A stretch of 64,000 bases of DNA from Saprospiraceae bacterium (GTDB lineage: Bacteria; Bacteroidota; Bacteroidia; Chitinophagales; Saprospiraceae). The notes beneath the pieces were generated by a model. That model was not told the DNA's origin. It saw only the letters and a list, made by a program, of their open reading frames with translations, and made no database searches. The translations under genes were made by a program, and so were the position numbers. The stretch lies in NCBI GenBank assembly GCA_016709995.1, contig JADJLQ010000001.1, forward strand, positions 2,328,001 through 2,392,000, given 5' to 3'. Shown piece by piece: positions 44,953 to 52,199 of the stretch (within the stretch, counting starts at the first letter, position 1; every line of letters starts with the position of its first letter).

Positions 44953-46719
44953 ATGAAAAAACTAATTTATCTCTCACCATTGACACTACTCATCGCTTTG
45001 TGGATATGGTCTGGTTGTCAATCCAAACCAATGCCAATACCATCAGGCGATCCTAACAATGCAGGATTGTTTCTGCCCGATGGTTTTGAAGCTTTGGCAG
45101 TGGTCGATAGCATAGGAAGAACCAGGCATATCGCTGTCAATGATCACGGCGATATCTATGTCAAACTGACTTATAATGACGCAATGAAAGGAAGTGGCGG
45201 CACCGTCGGGCTCCGGGACCTTGATGGAGATGGCAAAGCGGATTCTATCGTTTATTTTGGTGATTATAAAGATGAAGGCAGCCTGGCCGTAGGGGTGCAG
45301 ATACATGATGACTACCTCTATACTACCACGGTCAAATATGTCTTAAGAAATAAATTGAAGCGGGGCGAACTGATCCCAACCAGTCCAACCGAAATCATAC
45401 TCACTGATACGGATACCAATGTGGTCAGAAACTGGCATACCACCAAACCACTTGCTTTTGACGATCAGGGCCATATGTTCGTCCCGTTTGGTGCACCCAA
45501 TGACGCCTGCCAGGATATGAAAGTTTATGGTCCGACAGGCACCTTACATGGCAAAGGATTAGACCCATGCCCGGTGCTTGAAACCCATGCCGGTATCTGG
45601 CGTTTTGATGCCAACAAAAAAGGACTGACGATCAAAGACGGATATCGGTTTGCCACAGGCCTGCGCAGTGTGGTCGGCATGACATGGAATCCCGGGGATA
45701 AAAGCGTGTATGCCGTCGTCAATGGAATAGATAATTTTCAAACTTTGTACCCCGAACTCTACACCGGGTGGCAAGCGGCTTTGCTTCCATCTGAGATCAT
45801 GGCCAAAGTGCAGGATGGTGATAATTATGGCTGGCCCTATGCGTATTATGATCAGCTCCAGGGTAAAAATGTGTTGCAACCCGGGTATGGAGGTGATGGC
45901 AAAATCATAGGCCGGGCCAGTGAATTTACCAATCCTGTGTTCGGTTTCCCCGGGCATTGGGCTCCGATGGATATTTTGTTTTATCAAGGAAATCATCTGC
46001 CGGAACGCTATAAAAAAGGTGCTTTTGTAGCTTTTCACGGATCTACAGACCGGTCGCCATATCCCCAGGCTGGATATATTGTATGTTTTATCCCTTTTGA
46101 AAATGGAAAACCAACCGGTGCTTGGGAAGTCTTCGCGGATGGGTTTACCCAGGTAGATACCGTGGTCAATACCAGCGAAGCCAGGTTTCGCCCGATGGGT
46201 CTTGCCGAAGGACCCGATGGCTCCTTATACATCAGCGAATCGAATAAAGGCAAGATATGGCGGGTGATGTATCCCGGAGATAAAACCAAATTTACCGATC
46301 AACAACTTGTGGCCATGGAAGCGCGTAAGTCCCGCTCTTATATCAAAACTCCCGACGAAGTCAATGACAATCTGCAACGCGGCGATCGACTCAAAGGGAG
46401 TATCCTGTATCAAACTTATTGCAAAAGCTGTCATCAGCAAGACGGCAAAGGTGATAATAATCGATATCCTCCGCTGGCAGAGTCAGAATGGGTCAAAGGA
46501 GATGTGGATCAATTAATCGATATCGTATTAAATGGTAGGCAGGGACCGATCAAAGTTAATGATAAAACTTATCAGGGTATCATGCCGAAGAACGATCTGC
46601 TGGATGATCATGCGATCGCTTCCATCATCACGTATATCCGGGCTGGGTTTAAAAATCGGATGCCCGGGGTGGATGCAAAAGATGTGGCTAGAGTAAGGAG
46701 GCAGCTTAATAAAAAGTAA
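44953..46719 (+). CDS. Quinoprotein sugar dehydrogenase with C-terminal heme-c domain, lipoprotein
   Basis: The 588-residue lipoprotein has a lipobox (IWSGC, Cys22) and a propeller of the L-sorbosone/glucose dehydrogenase type (GLRDLDGDGKADSIVYFGD, FDDQGHMFVPFGAPNDACQD, GLRSVVGMTWNPG, NYGWPYAYYD, GLAEGPDGSLYISES). A C-terminal heme-c domain follows with CKSCH (490-494) and a Met in YQGIMPKND. The heme position differs from the other quinoproteins here, which carry it at the N-terminus or inside the propeller. It is the last gene of the operon and likely passes electrons from sugar oxidation to the respiratory chain. Confidence 0.88.
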   Translation: MKKLIYLSPLTLLIALWIWSGCQSKPMPIPSGDPNNAGLFLPDGFEALAVVDSIGRTRHIAVNDHGDIYVKLTYNDAMKGSGGTVGLRDLDGDGKADSIVYFGDYKDEGSLAVGVQIHDDYLYTTTVKYVLRNKLKRGELIPTSPTEIILTDTDTNVVRNWHTTKPLAFDDQGHMFVPFGAPNDACQDMKVYGPTGTLHGKGLDPCPVLETHAGIWRFDANKKGLTIKDGYRFATGLRSVVGMTWNPGDKSVYAVVNGIDNFQTLYPELYTGWQAALLPSEIMAKVQDGDNYGWPYAYYDQLQGKNVLQPGYGGDGKIIGRASEFTNPVFGFPGHWAPMDILFYQGNHLPERYKKGAFVAFHGSTDRSPYPQAGYIVCFIPFENGKPTGAWEVFADGFTQVDTVVNTSEARFRPMGLAEGPDGSLYISESNKGKIWRVMYPGDKTKFTDQQLVAMEARKSRSYIKTPDEVNDNLQRGDRLKGSILYQTYCKSCHQQDGKGDNNRYPPLAESEWVKGDVDQLIDIVLNGRQGPIKVNDKTYQGIMPKNDLLDDHAIASIITYIRAGFKNRMPGVDAKDVARVRRQLNKK

Positions 46720-46843
46720 ATAAAGGTTGAGTTAAGATGAGATTTACGGACAGAGCTACCGTGAGGCCCTTTATATCAAAACTCCTGTCAAGGTAATAAT
46801 CTCGCATTTTCTTGATGAGGCTATTTTCAGCCTAAAGGCTTAG

Positions 46844-47054
46844 TTGTTTACCAAATTATTGAATGAATATTTAGTTGATGGAATCCTATCTGAAACAGAA
46901 CAGAACCACTTGAATGATTTAGCAATTGAATACAATATTAAATTAGGAAAAAACACAGGCTGTAGAGTTTAAAAAAACAATTTCTGATAAAATAATTACT
47001 GAGGATGAAAAATTAACATTAGAGCTATTAATGGATTATTTTCAATTGGCCTGA
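46844..47054 (+). pseudogene. TerB-like helical-repeat remnant, frame-broken
   Basis: Reading across one frame break gives two copies of an acidic helix pattern. The first is NEYLVDGILSETEQNHL. The second is KKTISDKIITEDEKLTLELL. Each has the DG-I-S/T-E-E signature of TerB-like or similar short helical repeats. The break lies in an A-run near 46951. The total length of 211 bases is 70 codons plus one base, which fits a single indel. The parent gene is gone, and the family call is tentative. Confidence 0.35.
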
Positions 47055-47496
47055 CAAATGAATTTGATCAAGGATCATTTAATAAATTTATACATATGGA
47101 CAATAGAAAAGGATATTGCCCATTGTGGATTCAATAAAATTAAAAATTGTATTAAAAATGAACTGTATTTTTTAGTCGATTGCAGTCTAAGAAAATACAC
47201 GGGTGATTAGGAAAGGGTATTAGGGTCTTGGTCAATAAAAAAACAGGAAAGGTTCTAATTTAGCGAAGTAATGCAAAAAATTTACTGAGTTAAATGAGGA
47301 AAATGGATTCTTCTTGATCACTAACCAAGTTTAAAATCTCATTTCAAAAATTTGGCCTTTCTAAAGTTTTATACTGTTTATAAGCACTAACTTTACAAAA
47401 ACGTGAAACCCTAACATTCTGGATAAATCATATGACCCTTGCTTGTTTTCTAAATCAAAACAAAAAAATTTATAAATAAAAACTAAATTTTTAAAT
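47055..47496. other. AT-rich region without a recognisable gene
   Basis: The stretch has many in-frame stops in all frames. No RNA, repeat or intact ORF is visible. Short coding-like fragments may remain from decayed genes, but none is identifiable. The next gene at 47497 has an A/T-rich leader with no Shine-Dalgarno sequence. Confidence 0.5.
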
Positions 47497-48585
47497 ATGT
47501 CTCAACAAAATAATCCTCTCCGCATCCTCGTCGTCGGTTGCGGCAATATGGGCGCTTCCCACGCCACCGCTTATCATACTATGGACGGTTTTGAAATCTG
47601 TGGTTTAGTATCTACCGGTGACAGTAAAAAAGTGCTGAATGAAAAACTAGGTGGTGAATACCCGCTGTATGATGATTTTGAGTACGCGATGGCAGCGACC
47701 AAACCTGAGGCAGTCTGTATCTCCACTTACCCTGACACCCATGAATCCTTTGCCATCAAAGCATTTGAGCAAGGCTGCCATGTCTTTATCGAAAAACCAC
47801 TCGCTGATACCGTGGCCGGATCAGAGCGGGTGATGCAAGCCGCCATCAAAGCAGATAAAAAATTAGTGATCGGCTATATCCTGCGACATCATCCTTCGTG
47901 GGAAAAATTTGTAGAGCTGGCACAGACTCTTGGCAAGCCCCTGGTCATGCGCATGAATCTCAATCAACAGAGCCATGGTTATATGTGGACCGTACATCAC
48001 AATCTTATGAAAAGCCTGAGCCCCATCGTAGACTGCGGGGTGCATTATATCGATGTCATGTGCCAGATGACACGTAGCAAACCGGTATGGGTCAGTGCGA
48101 TCGGAGCCAAACTAAGTGATGATATCCCGGCTTGGAATTATAATTATGGTCAGCTCCAGATACGATTTGAAGATGGTTCCGTCGGTTGGTATGAAGCGGG
48201 CTGGGGACCTATGATGAGTGAGACTGCATTTTTTATAAAAGATGTGATTGGTCCCAAAGGAAGTGTATCGATCGTCGCGCAAGAAGCCGGGGGCAAAGGC
48301 AAATCGGATTCCATTGATGCCCATACCAAAACCGAATCCTTACGCTTGCATCATGCAGATCAGGATGCATTCCATGAATTTACCAAAGAAGATGAATGGA
48401 TCAATCTCCGTGACGAACCTGATCACCAGGAGCTCTGCAATAGGGAGCAACGATACTTTCTAAAAGCTATTGTGGGGAATCTGGATTTGACCGATCATAT
48501 GCAGGATGCGGTGAATAGTTTGAGAGTAGCTTTTGCTTGTGATGAGTCGGTGAAGACAGGGGAGGTGGTGAGGCTTGGATCTTAG
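47497..48585 (+). CDS. Gfo/Idh/MocA family oxidoreductase
   Basis: This 362-residue NAD(P)-dependent enzyme has the Rossmann motif GCGNMGASHATAYH at the N-terminus, the Gfo/Idh/MocA EKP motif (FIEKPLADT), and the catalytic region DCGVHYIDVM. It has no signal peptide, so it is cytoplasmic. Relatives act on inositols, sugars or sugar acids. The substrate cannot be told. It lies next to the exported sugar and amidohydrolase cluster but is separated from it by 777 bases of decayed DNA, so cotranscription is unlikely. Confidence 0.88.
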   Translation: MSQQNNPLRILVVGCGNMGASHATAYHTMDGFEICGLVSTGDSKKVLNEKLGGEYPLYDDFEYAMAATKPEAVCISTYPDTHESFAIKAFEQGCHVFIEKPLADTVAGSERVMQAAIKADKKLVIGYILRHHPSWEKFVELAQTLGKPLVMRMNLNQQSHGYMWTVHHNLMKSLSPIVDCGVHYIDVMCQMTRSKPVWVSAIGAKLSDDIPAWNYNYGQLQIRFEDGSVGWYEAGWGPMMSETAFFIKDVIGPKGSVSIVAQEAGGKGKSDSIDAHTKTESLRLHHADQDAFHEFTKEDEWINLRDEPDHQELCNREQRYFLKAIVGNLDLTDHMQDAVNSLRVAFACDESVKTGEVVRLGS

Positions 48586-48744
48586 CATTCAAATAATATT
48601 TACACTATCTCCTTAGAATTAGAATAAGCTTGGGTCTATCCCTGAATTTTACAAGACTTTTACAGGATTTTACATCCATTTTACTCTTACACAGGTGGCA
48701 GATCTTACATTGCACCCATATTATCACAAATAAAATTAATCACA

Positions 48745-49158
48745 ATGAATGCAACAACTTCTAAGATTTACTCCATTCTATTTTGGCTTTTCATATGCTC
48801 ATCGGGTTATGCTCAGGCTGCTTTCTCCAATTGCAGCGCCGCATTCCTGGATAATAAAATGATCGTAGACACTTACAGTCCTTTTGGAGCATGTATCCTG
48901 GATCAAACCAGTAAAGGCACTTTAACTGTCTGCACGGCTGCATTATCCGATACTGAAAACAAAGCAGTGGATAAAATAAAATTTAAGATCGCCCTCAGGG
49001 ATCAGCTGACTAAGACGCTCACCATGTATTCAGATGAGACTTTTACACAAATTAGTATCCAAAAAATTATGAGCAAAGTACAGCCAGGCGACCATGTGGT
49101 GTTGATCACCATGCAGTCCGAATATTCGTTGCCCCACAATGAGATTTTAGTCAAGTAG
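48745..49158 (+). CDS. Exported protein of unknown function
   Basis: The 137-residue protein has a signal peptide (about residues 1-25, cleaved after AQA). The mature part holds several Cys (NCSAAF, GACIL, VCTAAL) that could form disulfides, and a beta-strand-rich pattern. I recognise no family. It lies 156 bases ahead of the CocE/NonD hydrolase, probably in its own transcript. Confidence 0.65.
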   Translation: MNATTSKIYSILFWLFICSSGYAQAAFSNCSAAFLDNKMIVDTYSPFGACILDQTSKGTLTVCTAALSDTENKAVDKIKFKIALRDQLTKTLTMYSDETFTQISIQKIMSKVQPGDHVVLITMQSEYSLPHNEILVK

Positions 49159-49313
49159 GTAGGAGGATTAGAATTCAACTATAAACTTGATCCTGCTTTT
49201 GAAATCTCATTTCCATCTAACGAGGCAATTTTGTTCATTCCACTTTCCTGATTTTCAAGCCTATCTGTACACCAAATTCACTAACTTGAGGCTATATTTT
49301 AAAAATTTTAGCT

Positions 49314-51197
49314 ATGAAAAGATTGGTTGTCTTGTGGTCTGCCTTGTTGCTGACAGGATATATTTTTGCTCAATCCCTTTCACCGGAAGAATCCTACAAA
49401 AAGCTTCAGGAAGTGGCCATCATCGATCAGAAGGTCATGATGCCTATGCGGGATGGAATACGCTTAGCGACAGATATTTTTAGACCCAAAGGTGACCAGA
49501 AAGTTCCCATTATATTTTCCCGTACACCGTACAATTTCAATACCTGGGGGGATGGCGAGCAGAAACTCAATGCCTATGCCTCTGCCCTGGAAGCGGTCAT
49601 GCGAGGATATGCCTATGTAGTTCAAAATGAAAGAGGACGATTTTTTTCAGAGGGCGAGTGGGACATCCTGGGCACACCCCTGACCGATGGTTATGACGCA
49701 CTTACCTGGCTATCCACTCAATCATGGTCTAATGGAAAAATAGGACTTACCGGTTGCTCTTCCACAGCGGAGTGGCAAATGGCTGTGACTGCTATGGATC
49801 ATCCTGCATTGGCCGCCAATATAACCCAGGCCTTTGGTGCTGGTGTAGGCCGAATAGGCAAATTTTATGAACAGGGTAATTGGTATCGGGGAGGTGCTCA
49901 TCAACTCTTATTTACCTCCTGGTTATACGGCACGCAGCATGATATTATTCGACCTCAATTGCCTAAAAATGCCACCCAGGAAGACTTACTGCGAATTCAG
50001 CGATTTTATGATATGGCTCCGGAATACCCCAAAGTGGATTGGACCGATGCTTTTACTCATCTGCCTGTACAGGATATTATAAAAAACATTCATGGTCCGG
50101 TCAGTGTGTTTGAAGATTTGATTCGTCGTAAACCCAACGATCCTGCCTGGTACCAGGGTGGCTTATACCATGACAATATGCCGTATGAAAAACCAACTTT
50201 TTGGTTTGCGTCCTGGTACGATGTGTCTACCAGTCCCAACCTCGCGATGATCAATCATATCAAAAAAAATGCGAAAAAACCCGGCATAGCGGATAATCAA
50301 TACCTCGTGATCGCTCCTGTTCTGCATTGTTCGTATAAAAGAGCCACAGAAAACACGATGGTAGGAGAGCGGAATGTTGGAGACGCCCGGTTAGATTATG
50401 ATGCCTTGACTTACGGCTGGTTCGATTATTGGATGAAGGGAGAAAAGAATGATATCCTGACCAAAACGCCCAAAGTGCAATTTTACACTATGGGGTCCAA
50501 TAAATGGCAAGCTTCAGATACCTGGCCACCCTCCGGATATACGACGACTACTTATTATCTGCATAGCAGTGGTAAAGCGAATTCTGTCTTCGGCGATGGA
50601 AAATTATCTCCCAACATGCCGGCGAATGAAAACCCAGATCAATTTTCTTACGATCCCAATTTTCCTGTGCCTAGCAATGGTGGCAACGTATGCTGTATGG
50701 GTAATGCCCTCAACGGAGGTGCTTACGATCAGCGACAAATGGAAGCAAGAAATGACATTTTGGTCTATACCTCCGATCCGCTGGTGCAAGGTGTAGAGGT
50801 GACTGGATCTATCGAAGCGACCGTATTTGTTTCCTCAGATGCTAAAGACACCGATATTACCTTAAAAGTCCTGGATGTATATCCTGATGGAAAAGCTTAT
50901 AACCTGGATGAAACCATACAACGACTCCGTTACCGGGATGGCTATGATAAAGAGGTGATGATGGAAAAAGGGAAAGTATACAAGGTAGATTTAACGCCTA
51001 TCTCCACTTCCAACTATTTTGCCCCCGGACATAGCATACGCATCGAAATTTCTTCCAGTAATTTTCCCCGATTTGATCGCAACTTAAATACCGGCGGAAA
51101 TAATTATAACGAATACAAAGGGGTAATTGCAAAAAATACGATACATCATTCATCGGTATATTCGAGTCAGGTGAGGATGCCGGTGAAGAGATATTGA
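49314..51197 (+). CDS. CocE/NonD-family alpha/beta hydrolase, exported
   Basis: The 627-residue protein has a signal peptide (about residues 1-20) and the alpha/beta fold of the X-Pro dipeptidyl peptidase/cocaine esterase family. Signs are VMMPMRDGIRLATDIFRPKG and RTPYNFNTWG, the nucleophile region IGLTGCSSTAEWQ, and a C-terminal jelly-roll PepX_C domain (VTGSIEATVFVSSDAKDTDITLKVLDVYPDGK). The GCSS nucleophile region replaces the more common GxSYxG, which may alter the active site. Ester or amide substrates are possible, including glutaryl or other acyl compounds, but which is unknown. It is followed by the HigBA pair in the same direction. Confidence 0.86.
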   Translation: MKRLVVLWSALLLTGYIFAQSLSPEESYKKLQEVAIIDQKVMMPMRDGIRLATDIFRPKGDQKVPIIFSRTPYNFNTWGDGEQKLNAYASALEAVMRGYAYVVQNERGRFFSEGEWDILGTPLTDGYDALTWLSTQSWSNGKIGLTGCSSTAEWQMAVTAMDHPALAANITQAFGAGVGRIGKFYEQGNWYRGGAHQLLFTSWLYGTQHDIIRPQLPKNATQEDLLRIQRFYDMAPEYPKVDWTDAFTHLPVQDIIKNIHGPVSVFEDLIRRKPNDPAWYQGGLYHDNMPYEKPTFWFASWYDVSTSPNLAMINHIKKNAKKPGIADNQYLVIAPVLHCSYKRATENTMVGERNVGDARLDYDALTYGWFDYWMKGEKNDILTKTPKVQFYTMGSNKWQASDTWPPSGYTTTTYYLHSSGKANSVFGDGKLSPNMPANENPDQFSYDPNFPVPSNGGNVCCMGNALNGGAYDQRQMEARNDILVYTSDPLVQGVEVTGSIEATVFVSSDAKDTDITLKVLDVYPDGKAYNLDETIQRLRYRDGYDKEVMMEKGKVYKVDLTPISTSNYFAPGHSIRIEISSSNFPRFDRNLNTGGNNYNEYKGVIAKNTIHHSSVYSSQVRMPVKRY

Positions 51198-51296
51198 CAC
51201 TGTTTAGAGTAGTATATGTTAAAAGTGATTTTGAGCTGAAAGTATCTTCACGAGCAGATCAAACTTTGATGTTTATTTTCAATGTTTATGAAATAA

Positions 51297-51329
51297 AGTT
51301 GCACAATAGGACAACTCCATATATTTTTG
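51297..51329 (+). promoter_or_regulatory. HigBA promoter with inverted-repeat operator candidate
   Basis: TTG at 51299-51301 is followed after 20 bases by TATTTTTG at 51322-51329, an exact Bacteroidota -7 box. AGTTG (51297-51301) and CAACT (51312-51316) form an inverted repeat with a 10-base spacer overlapping the promoter, where the antitoxin could bind for autoregulation. The transcript start is expected near 51335. Confidence 0.6.
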
Positions 51330-51341
51330 CATCGTACCAGA

Positions 51342-51686
51342 ATGGACAAATTTCGAACAGTTATATTATTTAAGGACTATTTTATTGAGTTCTTTAATAA
51401 GCAACGGCAGAAAGTAAAGGACAAAATCATCTGGACCTTTAAATTGATAGAAATCACTCAACAGATTCCTGTAGAATACTTCAAACATATTGAAGGAACT
51501 GATGGGCTTTACGAAATACGAATTATACAAGGAAGCGACACTTTTAGAGTATTTTGTTTTTTTGACCAGGGAAAAATTATTGTGTTGGCGAATGGATTTC
51601 AAAAAAAGACACAGAAGACACCAAAATCTGAAATCATAAAAGCACTCAAAATAAAACATGAATATGAAACAGAAGAAAAACATTAA
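51342..51686 (+). CDS. higB: HigB-type (RelE/ParE superfamily) toxin
   Basis: The protein has about 114 residues from the ATG at 51342. An upstream TTG codon at 51327 would fall inside the promoter box. It has the Gp49/HigB-like pattern: an N-terminal Lys-rich part, GLYEIRIIQGSDTFRVFCFFDQG and NGFQKKTQKTPKSEI. These features indicate an mRNA-cutting ribonuclease toxin. The gene precedes and overlaps the antitoxin by 29 bases, in the toxin-first order usual for HigBA. Expression is probably controlled by the 51297-51329 promoter. Confidence 0.88.
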   Translation: MDKFRTVILFKDYFIEFFNKQRQKVKDKIIWTFKLIEITQQIPVEYFKHIEGTDGLYEIRIIQGSDTFRVFCFFDQGKIIVLANGFQKKTQKTPKSEIIKALKIKHEYETEEKH

Positions 51687-51966
51687 GTCCCTCGATCAGT
51701 TTATCGAAGAGCAATACGGTAAAAAAGGGATTCCCAAACGAGAAAAGTTTGACAAAGGATTTGAATCTTTTAAACTTGGATATATGATTCAACAGGCACG
51801 TTTAGAAAAAGGAATGACTCAGGAAGAACTTGCAGAGAAATGTGGAACAAACAAAGGCTATATTTCCAAAATCGAAAACAATATCAAAGAAGTTCGAATT
51901 TCAACACTTCAAAAAATTGTTGAATTGGGATTAGGAGGTCATCTACAACTTTCAATCAAATTCTAA
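51658..51966 (+). CDS. higA: HigA-type XRE-family antitoxin
   Basis: The 102-residue protein has an XRE helix-turn-helix in its C-terminal half (QARLEKGMTQEELAEKCGTNKGYISKIENN), and an N-terminal section rich in Lys. It is the likely antitoxin for the HigB-type toxin and its promoter repressor. It overlaps the toxin gene by 29 bases. A second ATG at 51664 is also possible as the start. Confidence 0.88.
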   Translation: MNMKQKKNIKSLDQFIEEQYGKKGIPKREKFDKGFESFKLGYMIQQARLEKGMTQEELAEKCGTNKGYISKIENNIKEVRISTLQKIVELGLGGHLQLSIKF

Positions 51967-52199
51967 AAAACGCAGAAGATCAAAATCACTTATTACAGGT
52001 ACTTTGCGTCAGGCAGGTTTTGCTACCTATTAATCGATAAATATATAAGTAAAATACCAATGTTTATTTTATTGATTATCAAATAATTACTTAATACATT
52101 AATAATCTTAGCATAATTTTGACCTTATCTTACAGTCTTTTCATCCCTGTTATCCAATTTTTCTCCTGCCCCCAAACTATAATGGTGAGCCCTATAGCC

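Noticed and set aside
45559..46038. A 159-codon minus-strand frame inside the 44953-46719 quinoprotein
   Set aside because: It is a shadow of the propeller coding sequence with no independent support.
46720..47496. Possible tRNA or small RNA genes
   Set aside because: No cloverleaf or CCA-type ends could be traced. Stem fragments are short and isolated.
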